DNA of 52,297 nt, taken from Gammaproteobacteria bacterium. GTDB taxonomy: Bacteria > Pseudomonadota > Gammaproteobacteria > Pseudomonadales > Azotimanducaceae. Every line of letters begins with the position of its first letter. Position 1 is the stretch's first letter. This document shows positions 1-9,202 of this stretch, one piece after another. The position numbers and the translations under genes are program-made. The DNA lies in contig JAPOYI010000240.1 of the NCBI GenBank assembly GCA_026706665.1, positions 1 to 52,297 of the forward strand, written 5' to 3'. Below the pieces are notes generated by a model. That model was not told where the DNA came from and searched no databases. It was given only the letters and a program-made list of their open reading frames with translations.

Positions 1-204
1 CCTTGCGGCACGATGCGTAGTCTGTTGTCAGTCACTACTTATCATGACTCGGCAGAGCTAGGCGCGGCCGGGGAGCGAGTCGGGCTTGACGTTGGGTTCC
101 AGACGGTCTGCTCGGCATTGGGCAGTGTTGTCCGGATCGAAAGGCTTGACTCACGCTGGCTTCGCGTCGTTTTCGTTGGCTTCTGCGCTTCGCTGTTGCG
201 CCCG

Positions 205-843
205 TCATCCCTTTCGGTGGGACAGCAGCCACCGCCAGAGTTCGGGGTCGTGGTACGCTGGCGTCCAGACATCGTGATCCAGGTCCGGATACTCGGTGAA
301 CTTCACGTCACAGCCGGCGTTGCGCAATTGCCAGATCATTCTGTCCGACTCCTCGATCGGCACGACTGAATCCATCGCCCCGTGGAACACCCAGACAGGG
401 AGTTCCTTGAAGTTCTCGGGATCGACTCGTGTGAACGATGGACAGACTGGAGCAATGGCCGCGATGCGGTCCGCAGCCACGTTGGCCAACATCCAGGTGC
501 CCAATCCTCCCATGCTGCTCCCGGTGACGTAGACCCTCCCGGGATCGACATTGAACCTCTGGACAACCTCGTCCAATAGCGGATCGAGGATGCGGACGTC
601 CCACATTTCCAAGCACTGGGGACACACGGTAACGAAGGGCAGTTGCAGGCCTTCCTTGATGAAGCGGGGCAATGTCGCCCGCTCGAGCAGATCGAGGTCC
701 GTACCCGTCTCGCCAGCGCCATGCATGAAAAGGAGCATCGGAAACGGCGCGCCGGCTTCGGAATAGGCCTCCGGAAAGTACGTGCGGCAAGAAATCGACC
801 GGTCCCCTCCCGCTGCGGTGAAGGATCGATCTTCGCTTCGCAC
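205..843 (-). CDS. alpha/beta hydrolase (phospholipase/carboxylesterase-like)
   Basis: A 212-residue cytosolic-looking protein of the alpha/beta hydrolase superfamily, closest in style to prolyl-oligopeptidase/carboxylesterase or dienelactone hydrolase-like enzymes. The oxyanion-loop motif MHGAGE lies near residue 40. The nucleophile elbow GSSMG is at 108-112 (Ser110), the probable acid Asp158 lies in HGAMDSVVP, and the catalytic His190 lies in DLDHDVW, so the triad is complete. No signal peptide is seen. The start is a GTG at 843; no strong ribosome-binding site confirms it. It points the same way as the MORN-repeat gene, about 50 bp downstream of that gene's stop, so the two could be co-transcribed. 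The substrate cannot be told from the sequence. Confidence 0.85.
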   Translation of the reverse strand: MRSEDRSFTAAGGDRSISCRTYFPEAYSEAGAPFPMLLFMHGAGETGTDLDLLERATLPRFIKEGLQLPFVTVCPQCLEMWDVRILDPLLDEVVQRFNVDPGRVYVTGSSMGGLGTWMLANVAADRIAAIAPVCPSFTRVDPENFKELPVWVFHGAMDSVVPIEESDRMIWQLRNAGCDVKFTEYPDLDHDVWTPAYHDPELWRWLLSHRKG

Positions 844-891
844 CGCTCGTCTCGGGTCAAGCCTTGCGCGCGACCAGACGGAATCTCCCCG

Positions 892-1929
892 TCAATCTTC
901 AGCGTCGGGGAGCGACCGCATGCGTTTCGTCAGCCTGTCGCTCTTCCAGCGTCCCTGCCGCGTGATTCCGCCGTCCTTGCCGTAGAGCGTCCCCAACCCG
1001 CTTTTCTTGCCATCCTGCCACTGTCCCTCGTAGCGGCTTCCGTCGGGGTAGTGCGCGATCCCCCGGCCGTTCGGGTACCCCTCCTTCCAATCACCCTCAT
1101 AGCGGCTGCCGTCCGGGAAGTAGTAGGTTCCCTTGCCGCTCTTCTTGCTTTCCAGGTACTCCCCGGAATAGATCGCGCCGTTCGCGTAGTAGTACGTGCC
1201 CCGGCCGTGTTTCTGCTGATTCCGGTACTCGCCGACATATTGATCGCCGTTGGCGAAGTGATAGGTGCCCCGGCCGTGCCTCTCACCGTCCTTGAAATCG
1301 CCGATGTAGCGGTCACCGTCGGTGAAATAGAAGGTTCCCCTGCCGTCCCGGCGACCGCCTTTCCATTCACCCTCGAAGCGGGTGTCATTGGAGTAGTAGA
1401 CCGTCCCCTGGCCATGCGGCATACCGTCTTTCCATGAACCTTCATAGCGGTTGCCATCATAGTCGTAGGTGCCTTGACCATCTCGACTGCCGCGTACCCA
1501 TTGTCCCTCGTAGCGGTGGCCATTGGCGTAGACACGCGTACCCCGGCCGTGTTCGAGGCCTTCCACCCACTCTCCTTCGTAGCGGCCGCCGTCCGCAAAT
1601 TCAACCGTCCCCCCGCCATGCCGGTGCCCCGCTTCCCACTCGCCTTCGTACCGGTCTCCATCGGCGTCCCGAGCGGTTCCATTGCCGTGCGGCAGGTCGT
1701 TTTCCCAGTAACCCTCGTATCGGTACCCGTCGGGGTGCATGAAGATCCCCCAGCCGTGTCGGCGACCCTCTTTCCATTCGCCCTGGTAGCGGCCGTCTTC
1801 CGGTGGGAGATCAACCTTCTCCCCGGTACGTCGCGTCGCCTCGACCGCCTCGGACGGATCCGCCAGTTCTGTCCCGGCGGGGCCATCCGCCGCCGAAACC
1901 GGTAAACCGGACATTGCCCACAGGACCAT
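892..1929 (-). CDS. MORN-repeat protein, probably exported
   Basis: A 345-residue protein built almost entirely of about twelve tandem 23-residue MORN repeats of the form rYEGeWkdGrrhGrGTyyyadG. It ends in a short basic/acidic tail. MORN repeats form elongated beta-hairpin arrays used as scaffolds or membrane-associated adaptors; in bacteria the role is mostly unknown. I start it at the ATG at 1929, where a short hydrophobic leader ending VSA-ADG looks like a signal peptide. The reading frame stays open upstream to 2430, but that part runs through two R1 repeat copies and has repeat-like composition, so I exclude it. The leader has no basic residues before its hydrophobic core. The original 5' end may have been lost or altered when R1 inserted only about 14 bp upstream. 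Confidence 0.8.
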   Translation of the reverse strand: MVLWAMSGLPVSAADGPAGTELADPSEAVEATRRTGEKVDLPPEDGRYQGEWKEGRRHGWGIFMHPDGYRYEGYWENDLPHGNGTARDADGDRYEGEWEAGHRHGGGTVEFADGGRYEGEWVEGLEHGRGTRVYANGHRYEGQWVRGSRDGQGTYDYDGNRYEGSWKDGMPHGQGTVYYSNDTRFEGEWKGGRRDGRGTFYFTDGDRYIGDFKDGERHGRGTYHFANGDQYVGEYRNQQKHGRGTYYYANGAIYSGEYLESKKSGKGTYYFPDGSRYEGDWKEGYPNGRGIAHYPDGSRYEGQWQDGKKSGLGTLYGKDGGITRQGRWKSDRLTKRMRSLPDAED

Positions 1930-1942
1930 GGACAGTCTTAGC

Positions 1943-2168
1943 AGTGCCCCACGGCCGGCGCCTTCGGCTTCTCCTGTGGCCCGGCCCCGCTCGCCGCCCA
2001 TGGAACAATCGCCCCGGGTCGCTGGCGCTCCCGGGAGGGGCTTGTTCCATGCGAGTGCCCCACGACCGTCGCCTGTCGGCGCCGCTCGCGGCCCGGCCCC
2101 GCTCGTCGACCATGGAACAACCGCTCCCGATCGCTGACGCTCCCGGAAGCGTTTGTTCCATGGAAGTG
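1943..2168. repeat. R1 dispersed repeat, two tandem copies (A 1943-2053, B 2054-2168)
   Basis: Two head-to-tail copies of a unit of about 112 bp begin with AGTGCCCCACG. Both contain GGCCCGGCCCCGCTCG, then a left arm CCATGGAACAA or its ATGGAACAA core, then a GC-rich loop, then TTGTTCCATGG. Arm positions are 2000-2008/2042-2050 in copy A and 2110-2120/2153-2163 in copy B, so each unit can fold into a hairpin. A third copy lies at 35081-35192. The copies fill the gap between the divergent MORN and DUF1820 genes. They look like non-coding mobile or REP-like elements; their function is unknown. The rest of the gap, 2169-2282, shows nothing recognisable. Confidence 0.85.
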
Positions 2169-2282
2169 TCATCGTGGTTCTGGTCAAGGCAACTACACCC
2201 AAGCCCCAACTCCCGATGGTGGACCGTATCTCAGACCCCGAGCCGCGACAAGTACGCTGTACGATCCGCGCGATCCCCACGC

Positions 2283-2311
2283 TTGCAAAAGTCCCAACGG
2301 CCCCATATATA
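2283..2311 (+). promoter_or_regulatory. sigma70-type promoter for the DUF1820 gene
   Basis: TTGCAA at 2283-2288 and TATATA at 2306-2311 are separated by exactly 17 bp. Transcription would start near 2318, about 78 nt before the ATG at 2396. The AT-rich -10 stands out in GC-rich surroundings. This is a prediction from sequence only. Confidence 0.55.
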
Positions 2312-2395
2312 GATGCATCGAGGCAGGAACCGGACGGCCCGGCCAGACTTCGACCAGGAGCAACCGCCCCTGGTCCGAAGCGAGGTGTGCTGTCC

Positions 2396-2746
2396 ATGGA
2401 AGGTGTCGTGGCCGACTCGCAAAAACACATCTACCGGATCTACTTCCACAGCCAGGGGCAGGTGTACGAGGTCTATGCGCGCTCGATCTACCAGAGCGAC
2501 CTGTACGGGTTCGTCGAGATCGAGGACTACATCTTCGGCGAAAAGTCGCAAATGGTTATCGACCCCGGCGAAGACAAGCTGCGAACGGAGTTCTCCGGCG
2601 TGCAGCGCAGCTTCATCCCCATGCATGCGATCTTGAGGATCGACGAAGTGGAGAAGGAAGGGATCGCCAAGATCATGGACTCCAGCGGACAGAACGTGAC
2701 GCCATTCCCAATGCCGGTGCCCAAGGGCGGCGGAAGATCTCCTTAG
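2396..2746 (+). CDS. DUF1820 family protein
   Basis: A 116-residue soluble protein matching the DUF1820 family of short conserved proteobacterial proteins. The segment HIYRIYFHSQGQVYEVYAR near the N-terminus and the central GFVEIEDYIFGE and FIPMHAILRIDEVEKEG stretches are typical. The function is unknown. The frame is open upstream to 2153 through repeat sequence. I choose the ATG at 2396 because family members begin just before the HIYRIYF motif and because a promoter-like sequence lies at 2283-2311. The C-terminal tail is rich in Pro and Gly. The gene is convergent with the alpha ribosomal operon, with only 24 bp between the DUF1820 and rplQ stops and no obvious terminator hairpin. Confidence 0.85.
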   Translation: MEGVVADSQKHIYRIYFHSQGQVYEVYARSIYQSDLYGFVEIEDYIFGEKSQMVIDPGEDKLRTEFSGVQRSFIPMHAILRIDEVEKEGIAKIMDSSGQNVTPFPMPVPKGGGRSP

Positions 2747-2770
2747 CGACCCCCCGCCCCCGCGCGGTTC

Positions 2771-3382
2771 CTAAGGTTCTTTCTTGAGCCTGCTGCGCAA
2801 TCGCCCGAACAGCGACCGATCACTCTCTCCGGGTTCGGAGGTGGCATCCCCTTCGGTTTCCTCCCCGGCAGCCGATTCTTCACCGGGTTCCGGCGCGTCC
2901 TGCTCCGCTGTCTCAACTACAGAGTCTTCCGAGCTCTCCGCCGACGCCTGTTCCGAATCCGTCGACGCCGCCGGTGACACGGCAGCAGCGGGTTCTTCAA
3001 CCGCTTCGTCCTCGTAGGACTGACCGGGGCGGTCAACGAGTTCCATCACGGCCACCGGGGCGGAGTCGCCGGCACGGTGGCCAGCCCGCACGATGCGCGT
3101 ATATCCCCCCGGGCGGTCCACGTAGCGGGGACCGAGTTCCTCGAACAGCTTGCCAACCGCTGCCTTGCTGCCGGTGCGCTGGAACGCGAGCCGCCGGTTC
3201 GAGACGGTATCGTGCTTCGCCAGGGTGATCAGCGGTTCAGCCACGCGGCGCAGTTCCTTGGCTTTCGGCACCGTCGTCCTTATCACTTCGTGCTCGATGA
3301 GAGAAACCGCCAGGTTCCTGAACATCGACTTGCGATGCGCACTGTCCCGGTTAAAGTGCCGGCCACTCTTTCTGTGTCTCAT
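2771..3382 (-). CDS. rplQ: 50S ribosomal protein L17, with long acidic C-terminal tail
   Basis: Residues 1 to about 122 are a standard bacterial L17, a large-subunit protein near the peptide exit tunnel (start [20 protein letters not shown], core [13 protein letters not shown], and RPGGYTRIV). L17 is normally about 120-130 residues, but this one is 203. The extra 80 or so residues are low-complexity Glu/Ala/Ser/Asp and end in a basic [15 protein letters not shown] tail. It is the last gene of the alpha operon, 41 bp after rpoA. The ATG start is unambiguous by homology. The extension is intact and in frame, so it does not look like a sequencing artefact. Confidence 0.97.
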   Translation of the reverse strand: MRHRKSGRHFNRDSAHRKSMFRNLAVSLIEHEVIRTTVPKAKELRRVAEPLITLAKHDTVSNRRLAFQRTGSKAAVGKLFEELGPRYVDRPGGYTRIVRAGHRAGDSAPVAVMELVDRPGQSYEDEAVEEPAAAVSPAASTDSEQASAESSEDSVVETAEQDAPEPGEESAAGEETEGDATSEPGESDRSLFGRLRSRLKKEP

Positions 3383-3423
3383 CTCTTGTGGCTTGTCTTC
3401 CGTGACTCTTCGATTCGAACCGA

Positions 3424-4425
3424 CTACGACACGCGCTCCGTGCCGCGCAGACTCGCCGGTGGCCAGGTTTCCAGCCGCATCCCCAGGGCCAGGCCGTGTT
3501 GCGCCAGCACATCCTTGATCTCGGTGAGTGACTTCTTGCCGAGGTTGGGCGTCTTCAGCAGTTCCACTTCCGTGCGCTGGATCAGGTCGCCGATGTAGTA
3601 GATGTGTTCAGCCTTCAGGCAGTTGGCGGACCGTACCGTCAGCTCCAGGTCGTCCACCGGGCGCAACAGTTTCGGATCGATTTCGTCGGCTTCCTCCTCC
3701 GTGCCCACCTCGCCCTCGGCACCCTCCAGGTCAACGAAGACATCCAGTTGCTGCTTCAGGATAGTAGCTGCCCTGCGAATGGCCTCTTCCGGCTCGATGG
3801 TGCCGTTCGATTCGATGTCCAGCACCAGCCTGTCAAGGTCCGTGCGCTGTTCAACCCGGGCGTTTTCGACGTGGTAAGCCACGCGGCGCATCGGACTGTA
3901 GCTTGCATCGAGCCGCAGTATGCCGATGGTGCGCGACTCCTCCTCTTCATTGTCCACATGCTCGACTGGCACGTAACCCCGGCCGCGCGTCACCTTCGCT
4001 TCAAGCCGAATGCTGCCATCCTGGTTCAACGTGCAGATGGGATGATCAGGATTGACGACTTCGACATCGTCCGAGCGCTGAAAGTCACCCGCAGTCACCG
4101 TGCCACCGCCTTCCCTCGACAGGCGGACGACGGCCGATTCTGCATGGTGCAACCGAACGGCAACCCCCTTGAGGTTGAGCAGGATGTCGGTGACGTCTTC
4201 CTGCACGCCCTCCATGGTGCTGTATTCGTGCAGCACGTTGTCGATCTGCACTTCCGTGATCGCACAACCCGGCATCGTCGACAGCAGAATACGCCGGAAC
4301 GTATTGCCCAGCGTGTGGCCAAAGCCGCGCTCAAGCGGCTCCAGCGTGACACGGGCGTGCGTAGGGCTGATCTCCTGGATCCTGATGTGCCGCGGCTTGA
4401 GAAGTTCACTCACCGACTGTGCCAT
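3424..4425 (-). CDS. rpoA: DNA-directed RNA polymerase alpha subunit
   Basis: A 333-residue alpha subunit of RNA polymerase. The N-terminal assembly domain includes [18 protein letters not shown]-type sequence (here [20 protein letters not shown], residues about 33-52). The C-terminal domain contains [18 protein letters not shown] and [19 protein letters not shown], which in the family binds UP elements and activators. Length is normal for gammaproteobacteria (E. coli 329). It sits between rpsD and rplQ as in the E. coli alpha operon. The linker between domains is acidic ([15 protein letters not shown]). The start ATG at 4425 gives the expected [13 protein letters not shown]-terminus. Confidence 0.99.
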   Translation of the reverse strand: MAQSVSELLKPRHIRIQEISPTHARVTLEPLERGFGHTLGNTFRRILLSTMPGCAITEVQIDNVLHEYSTMEGVQEDVTDILLNLKGVAVRLHHAESAVVRLSREGGGTVTAGDFQRSDDVEVVNPDHPICTLNQDGSIRLEAKVTRGRGYVPVEHVDNEEEESRTIGILRLDASYSPMRRVAYHVENARVEQRTDLDRLVLDIESNGTIEPEEAIRRAATILKQQLDVFVDLEGAEGEVGTEEEADEIDPKLLRPVDDLELTVRSANCLKAEHIYYIGDLIQRTEVELLKTPNLGKKSLTEIKDVLAQHGLALGMRLETWPPASLRGTERVS

Positions 4426-4554
4426 ATGTCAATCATCCTCCGGCATGAATGGTGGGGGGCGCTGCTGACAGCGAACGTCGCGTCGAACACGAGCGGCAGC
4501 CAAAGCCTTGGCCGTGCGCGGTCAGTCCGAAACTCGACGGCTCAAGCAGCGCGC

Positions 4555-5178
4555 CTATTTCGAGTAGAGCTCGACGATAAGGTTCTCGTTGATTTCCTGC
4601 GGGAGCTCGCTGCGATCCGGTGACCGGCTGAACCTCCCTTCCATCTTTTCTGCGTCCACTTCCACCCATTCCGCCATTCCGCGCTGCGCTGCGACTTCAA
4701 GAGCGGACTTGATGCGAAGCTGTGATCTCGCCTTCTCGCGAACGGCGACCATGTCTTCCGGGCGAACCTGGTACGAGGGAATGTTGACCGGCTTGCCGTT
4801 CACCTCTATGGCCTTGTGCGAAACCAGTTGCCTCGACTCGGCACGCGTGGATCCAAAGCCCATCCGGTAGACAACGTTGTCGAGACGGCCCTCGAGGAGT
4901 CGCAACAGGTTCTCGCCAGTCGCACCCCGTTGACGGTCCGCCAACTTGTAGTAGTTGCGGAACTGCTTCTCCAGGACGCCGTAGAATCGCCGTACCTTCT
5001 GCTTTTCGCGCAATTGGATCGCATAGTCCGTGAGCCGTTGCCGACGGCCCGTGCCATGCTGCCCTGGTGGAGTATCCGCCCGGCACTTCGACTCGATAGG
5101 TCGAATGCCGCTCTTCAGGAAGAGATCCGTCCCCTCCCGCCGAGCAAGCTTTAGCTTTGGTCCCGTGTAACGCGCCAC
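4555..5178 (-). CDS. rpsD: 30S ribosomal protein S4
   Basis: A 207-residue S4, a primary 16S rRNA-binding protein and, in E. coli, the translational repressor of the alpha operon. It starts [19 protein letters not shown] and has the S4 RNA-binding region [27 protein letters not shown]. The length matches the family. The start codon is GTG at 5178, supported by a GGAAGA ribosome-binding site five bases upstream. A gap of 129 bp separates it from rpoA. A run of degenerate GTACTTCC repeats lies between it and rpsK. Confidence 0.98.
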   Translation of the reverse strand: MARYTGPKLKLARREGTDLFLKSGIRPIESKCRADTPPGQHGTGRRQRLTDYAIQLREKQKVRRFYGVLEKQFRNYYKLADRQRGATGENLLRLLEGRLDNVVYRMGFGSTRAESRQLVSHKAIEVNGKPVNIPSYQVRPEDMVAVREKARSQLRIKSALEVAAQRGMAEWVEVDAEKMEGRFSRSPDRSELPQEINENLIVELYSK

Positions 5179-5184
5179 TTGATT

Positions 5185-5243
5185 CTTCCCGTACTTCCTG
5201 CTTCCTGTACTTCTTTACTTCCCGTACTTCCGGTACTTCCCGT
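5185..5243. repeat. degenerate short tandem repeat (GTACTTCC-like) in the rpsK-rpsD gap
   Basis: The 90-bp rpsK-rpsD spacer is mostly successive variants of (C)CCGTACTTC / GGTACTTCC, with about six recognisable units. On the transcribed strand it reads as repeated GGAAGTAC, so several Shine-Dalgarno-like GGAAG cores precede rpsD. It could be slipped-strand repeat DNA or a ribosome standby region. No gene is present. Confidence 0.6.
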
Positions 5244-5268
5244 GATGTTCAGCCGCTCGTATCGCGCG

Positions 5269-5652
5269 TCATACCCGCCGTCGCTTCGGCGGTCTGCACC
5301 CGTTGTGGGGTATCGGCGTCACGTCAGCAATGCTGTTGATCTTGAGGCCCGCGGCGTTCATCGCGCGCACGGCCGACTCCCTGCCGGACCCCGGTCCCTT
5401 CACGTATACATCGACGCTTTTCATGCCATGGTTCTCGACCATGTCCGTCGCGACCCGCTCGGCCGCAACCTGGGCAGCGAAGGGCGTCTTCTTTCTCGAA
5501 CCCCTGAAACCGGAACCGCCGCCCGTCGCCCAGCCGAGCGCGTTGCCCTGTCGGTCCGAAATGGTGATGATCGTGTTGTTGAACGAAGCATGCACGTGGG
5601 CTACGCCATCCACCACGATGCGCTTGCCCCTTCTCCTGGTCGGCTCAGCCAT
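5269..5652 (-). CDS. rpsK: 30S ribosomal protein S11
   Basis: A 127-residue S11, a component of the 30S platform near the mRNA exit. It is recognised by [41 protein letters not shown] and by the C-terminal [19 protein letters not shown], which is nearly invariant in bacteria. The length is normal. ATG start at 5652. It is the second gene of the alpha operon, 9 bp after rpsM. Confidence 0.98.
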   Translation of the reverse strand: MAEPTRRRGKRIVVDGVAHVHASFNNTIITISDRQGNALGWATGGGSGFRGSRKKTPFAAQVAAERVATDMVENHGMKSVDVYVKGPGSGRESAVRAMNAAGLKINSIADVTPIPHNGCRPPKRRRV

Positions 5653-5661
5653 ATCGTCTCT

Positions 5662-6024
5662 CTACTTCTTCTTGACCTGCCGGCGCGCGGGGCCCTTGCG
5701 CGTCCGCGCATTGGTCTGCGTGCGTTGGCCGCGCACCGGCAAGCCCCGGCGATGCCGAATGCCTCGATACGCGCCGAGGTCCATGAGTCGCTTCACGTTC
5801 ATCGACACTTCCCGGCGCAAGTCGCCTTCGATCACCCGCTTGGTCACTTCACTCCGCAGCCCGTCGAGATCCTGCTCGGTCAGATCCCGGATCTTGACCG
5901 CCGGATCCACCCCGGCCTCCGAGCAGACCTTCAGTGCCGCGGATCTGCCAATGCCAAAGATGTACGTGAGCGAGATGCCCGCGTGCTTGTCGTCGGGAAC
6001 GTTTATTCCAGCGATACGTGCCAT
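5662..6024 (-). CDS. rpsM: 30S ribosomal protein S13
   Basis: A 120-residue S13, the head protein that contacts the P-site tRNA and forms inter-subunit bridges. It begins [26 protein letters not shown] and ends with the basic [23 protein letters not shown] tail. The length is normal. It is the first gene of the alpha operon and follows rpmJ by 6 bp, so transcription probably reads through from the spc operon. Confidence 0.98.
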   Translation of the reverse strand: MARIAGINVPDDKHAGISLTYIFGIGRSAALKVCSEAGVDPAVKIRDLTEQDLDGLRSEVTKRVIEGDLRREVSMNVKRLMDLGAYRGIRHRRGLPVRGQRTQTNARTRKGPARRQVKKK

Positions 6025-6030
6025 AACTGC

Positions 6031-6147
6031 CTAACCCTGTCTCTGTTTGTGCCTTGGCTCTGCCGTGCAGATCACGCGCACCACACCGTTGCGCTTGACG
6101 ATCTTGCAGTTGCGGCACATTTTCCTGACCGACGCCCTGACTTTCAT
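6031..6147 (-). CDS. rpmJ: 50S ribosomal protein L36
   Basis: A 38-residue L36 translated directly from the sequence: it begins [15 protein letters not shown] and ends PRHKQRQG. The zinc-binding pattern is Cys11, Cys14, Cys27 and His33 (CRNC...C.....H), so this is the zinc-coordinating (C+) form. It lies between secY and rpsM, its usual place at the end of the spc operon. Confidence 0.95.
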   Translation of the reverse strand: MKVRASVRKMCRNCKIVKRNGVVRVICTAEPRHKQRQG

Positions 6148-6175
6148 CGGACACTCCTTACCTGGCGGCGGCGCC

Positions 6176-7510
6176 TCATCGCCGTCTTCCATAGTTCTGC
6201 AAATTCGAACGTTCCATCAGTTTAGCGTACTGGCTCGATCTCAAGTGCTCGGTCACCTGCGCCATGAAGTCCATCGCCACCACCACCACGATGAGGAGCG
6301 CGGTGCCACCGAGTTGGAACGTGACCTTGAAGAACACGATCATGAACTCGGGGAGCAGACAGACCAGAGTCACGTAAGACGCCCCGAACAGGGTCAGCCG
6401 CGTGATGACGTTATCGATGTAGTGCGCGGTCTGCGCCCCGGGACGAATACCCGGCACATAGGCGCCCTGGCGCTTGAGATTGTCGGAAAGATCCTTCGGA
6501 TCGAAGACGATGGCCGTGTAGAAGAAACTGAAAAACACGATCCCCGCAGCGAACAGCATGATGTACGCCGGCTGCCCCGGTGACAGCACGAGGGCCACTT
6601 CCTGTAACCAGGAGAATCCCGGCGCCTGCCCGAACCAGGTGGCCATCGAAGCCGGGGCGAGCAGCAGGCTGGAAGCGAAAATCGCGGGGATTACACCCGC
6701 CATGTTGATCTTCAGCGGGAGGTAGCTGGCCTGCGCCTGGTACATGCGCCGGCCCTGTTGCCGCTTCGCATAGTTGACGGGTATTCGGCGCTGTCCGCGC
6801 TCGATGAACACCACGAAACCGACGATCACGACGCCAAAGACCCCGATGGCGAGAAGCGCGATGATATTCAGGTCGCCCTGCCGGGCCGCTTCGAACGCCT
6901 GCCCGATTTCCGCCGGGAATCCCGACACGATGCCGGCGAAGATCAGTAGCGAAATGCCGTTGCCGACGCCCCGCTCCGTGATCTGCTCCCCCAGCCACAT
7001 CAGGAACAGCGCACCCGATACCAGTGTGATCAGTGCCGTGAAGTAAAAGGCGATGCCGGGATTGAACGCGAGTCCCTGGGCAACCAGGGTTCCCGTCAGG
7101 GCAACTCCCTGGATGACGGACACTATCAGCGTGCCGTAACGCGTGTACTGCGTGATCTTCCTGCGGCCGGCTTCTCCCTCCTTGCGCAGCTGCCGCAACG
7201 TCGGATACATCATCGTCAGGAGGTTCATGACGATGCTGGACGTGATGTAGGGCATGACACCGAGGGCCAGGATGCTCATGCGCTCCAGCGCGCCCCCGCC
7301 GAACATGTTGACAAGGTCCAGGATGCCGCCCTGGTTCTGTTCGAACAGTGCGCGCAAGGAGTCCGGATTGATCCCCGGAACCGGTATGTGCGTCCCGATG
7401 CGATAGACGAGCAACGCGAACAGCACGAACAGCAGCCGTCCCCGAAGTTCGGAGAGGCCCGCCTGCGCGCCTGCCAGGCTTGTTGCCGCCCTGTGAGTTG
7501 CCGTCACCAT
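6176..7510 (-). CDS. secY: Sec translocon channel subunit SecY
   Basis: A 444-residue inner-membrane protein with about ten transmembrane helices, the central channel of the SecYEG protein-export translocon. Typical segments are [14 protein letters not shown] in the first periplasmic/plug region, [21 protein letters not shown], the cytoplasmic loop [20 protein letters not shown] and the C5 region [13 protein letters not shown]. The length equals the E. coli protein (443). ATG start at 7510, 12 bp after rplO, in the standard spc-operon position. Confidence 0.99.
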   Translation of the reverse strand: MVTATHRAATSLAGAQAGLSELRGRLLFVLFALLVYRIGTHIPVPGINPDSLRALFEQNQGGILDLVNMFGGGALERMSILALGVMPYITSSIVMNLLTMMYPTLRQLRKEGEAGRRKITQYTRYGTLIVSVIQGVALTGTLVAQGLAFNPGIAFYFTALITLVSGALFLMWLGEQITERGVGNGISLLIFAGIVSGFPAEIGQAFEAARQGDLNIIALLAIGVFGVVIVGFVVFIERGQRRIPVNYAKRQQGRRMYQAQASYLPLKINMAGVIPAIFASSLLLAPASMATWFGQAPGFSWLQEVALVLSPGQPAYIMLFAAGIVFFSFFYTAIVFDPKDLSDNLKRQGAYVPGIRPGAQTAHYIDNVITRLTLFGASYVTLVCLLPEFMIVFFKVTFQLGGTALLIVVVVAMDFMAQVTEHLRSSQYAKLMERSNLQNYGRRR

Positions 7511-7522
7511 CGGATCGCCGTC

Positions 7523-7993
7523 CTAGTGCTCCTCACCTTCGATGCTGCCACCCGCCGCCTTGATCGCAGCCCTTGCGCCCCGGGTTACCCCGAGACCCCT
7601 GACCGTTACCGGCCGCCCAATGCTGCCGGACAGCATGATGCGCGCTCGCTTGACATTGCGGGAGAGAACGTTTGCCGCCTTCAGAACCTCCAGGTCGACA
7701 ACGTCGCCTTCGGCTCCCACTCGATCGAGCGCCTTTTCAAGGTCGCCCAGTCGAACTTCTCCGGTGGTCATGCCGATCCGGGAACGGAACCCGAACTTGG
7801 GCACCCGCATCTGCAGCGGCAACTGGCCACCTTCGAACCACGGAGGCATGGAGGACCCGGAACGTGACTTCTGTCCCTTTTGCCCACGGCCGCAGGTCTT
7901 GCCGGTGCCAGCGCCGTTGCCGCGACCAACGCGCTTCGCCGCGCGTTTCGACCCGGCCGCCGGTCTCAGTGAATTGAGTTGCATTTTCGCCAC
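7523..7993 (-). CDS. rplO: 50S ribosomal protein L15
   Basis: L15 of about 156 residues, a late-assembling large-subunit protein. It is recognised by [34 protein letters not shown] and the [15 protein letters not shown] stretch. The frame is open to a GTG at 8011. I place the start at the GTG at 7993, because a strong GGAGG lies eight bases upstream of it. The ATG at 7984, three codons further on, gives the family-typical MQLNSL start and is the main alternative. Either start leaves it directly after rpmD. Confidence 0.93.
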   Translation of the reverse strand: MAKMQLNSLRPAAGSKRAAKRVGRGNGAGTGKTCGRGQKGQKSRSGSSMPPWFEGGQLPLQMRVPKFGFRSRIGMTTGEVRLGDLEKALDRVGAEGDVVDLEVLKAANVLSRNVKRARIMLSGSIGRPVTVRGLGVTRGARAAIKAAGGSIEGEEH

Positions 7994-8007
7994 GTCCACA
8001 ACCTCCG

Positions 8008-8244
8008 TCACGGCAACACCTCGACCATGTAACCGACCTTGCCGATCATGCCCCGCACGGCCGGCGTATCCTCGACGTCCACGGTCTGGCCGATGCGCCG
8101 CAAGCCCAGGCCCCTGACACAGGCCTGGTGCTTCTTCAGGCGACCGTGCCGGCTCTTCACGAGCCTGACCCGAAGCATCTGTTTCGGCTCCTGTCCTGAC
8201 TGCTGTTTCGGCTCTCTTTCCGGCATTGCTTCCTCAGACACCAT
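8008..8244 (-). CDS. rpmD: 50S ribosomal protein L30
   Basis: The core, from [33 protein letters not shown] to [13 protein letters not shown], is a standard bacterial L30 of about 57 residues. With the ATG at 8244 the protein is 78 residues and carries a hydrophilic N-terminal extension ([18 protein letters not shown]). This ATG overlaps the rpsE stop as TGATG, suggesting translational coupling. An internal ATG at 8226 with GAGGAA just upstream is the alternative. Its place between rpsE and rplO is standard. Confidence 0.93.
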   Translation of the reverse strand: MVSEEAMPEREPKQQSGQEPKQMLRVRLVKSRHGRLKKHQACVRGLGLRRIGQTVDVEDTPAVRGMIGKVGYMVEVLP

Positions 8245-8747
8245 CAAGCCGTGAGTTCTTCGACGGTCTTGCCGCGCTTCTCCGCGACCATCTCCGGCGA
8301 ACGCATGTTCCTGAGCGCGTCGAACGTCGCCCTCACCACGTTCACGGGATTGGTGGATCCGTAGCACTTTGCCAGCACGTTCTGCACGCCTGCCGCTTCC
8401 AGCACGGCCCGCATGGCGCCACCGGCAATAATGCCCGTCCCCTCCGAGGCGGGTTGCATGTACACGATCGATGCGCCGTGGCGTTCCCGGACCGGATACC
8501 AGATGGTCGTGCCGTTGAGTTCGACGTCTACCATCTCCCGCCTTGCCGCCTCCATGGACTTCTGTATGGCGACGGGCACTTCGCGCGCCTTGCCGTGCCC
8601 GAATCCGACGCGGCCGTTGCCGTCGCCAACGACGGTCAACGCAGTGAAGCCGAAGATCCGGCCGCCCTTGACCACCTTGGAAACCTTGTTGACGTTGACC
8701 AGTTTCTCAAGCAGGCCCTCTTCTCTTATCTCTTCCGTATATGCCAC
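8244..8747 (-). CDS. rpsE: 30S ribosomal protein S5
   Basis: A 167-residue S5, involved in decoding accuracy and helicase activity at the mRNA entry site. Diagnostic regions are [47 protein letters not shown] and [32 protein letters not shown]. The length equals E. coli S5. The start is a GTG at 8747, 3 bp after rplR. The stop overlaps the rpmD start. Confidence 0.98.
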   Translation of the reverse strand: MAYTEEIREEGLLEKLVNVNKVSKVVKGGRIFGFTALTVVGDGNGRVGFGHGKAREVPVAIQKSMEAARREMVDVELNGTTIWYPVRERHGASIVYMQPASEGTGIIAGGAMRAVLEAAGVQNVLAKCYGSTNPVNVVRATFDALRNMRSPEMVAEKRGKTVEELTA

Positions 8748-8750
8748 GTA

Positions 8751-9101
8751 TCAGAACTCCAGTCCGCCTTCCCGCGCCGCTTCCGCAAGCCCCTTGACGC
8801 GCCCATGGTACTTGTAGCCCGAACGATCGAAGGCTACCTTCGAACAGCCCACGGCCTTCGCCCTATCAGCGATCAGGGTCCCAACCTTGCGGGCGGCATC
8901 CACATTACCCGTAGCCCCACTGCGTATCGAAGCATCCAGTGTCGACGCCTGGGCAAGCACGCGCCCCCCATCCGGCGCTATCAACTGCGCATAGATGTGG
9001 CGTGGCGACCGGTAGACCGTGAGCCGGACGGCACCGAGTTCGCGGATCTTCATGCGCGCCCGCTTCGCGCGCCGCAGGCGGACAGTTTTCTTGTCGATCA
9101 T
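8751..9101 (-). CDS. rplR: 50S ribosomal protein L18
   Basis: A 116-residue L18, which binds 5S rRNA in the central protuberance. Typical motifs are [29 protein letters not shown] and the C-terminal [28 protein letters not shown]. The length is normal. ATG start at 9101. A gap of 101 bp separates it from rplF; it contains pyrimidine-rich sequence but no gene. Confidence 0.98.
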   Translation of the reverse strand: MIDKKTVRLRRAKRARMKIRELGAVRLTVYRSPRHIYAQLIAPDGGRVLAQASTLDASIRSGATGNVDAARKVGTLIADRAKAVGCSKVAFDRSGYKYHGRVKGLAEAAREGGLEF

Positions 9102-9202
9102 CGTCGCGTCACTTCTTCCTGGCTGCTCTCTCTATGCGGCTCTTCCTTCAGCCATGCCGCAAGCGATTTCCCACAAGCCATCATCTCGTCAGTTCTTCTT
9201 GG

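Noticed and set aside
1-204. Several short open frames at the left edge
   Set aside because: They overlap each other on both strands, have shadow-like composition and no recognisable domain; I see no gene or RNA here.
892-1900. 69-bp periodicity taken for a CRISPR array or VNTR
   Set aside because: The period is three times 23 codons and encodes MORN repeats; units are degenerate at the DNA level and lack spacers.
3604-4623. 339-codon open frame on the plus strand opposite rpoA
   Set aside because: It is the antisense reflection of a highly conserved GC-rich gene; the composition is not protein-like and no domain is seen.
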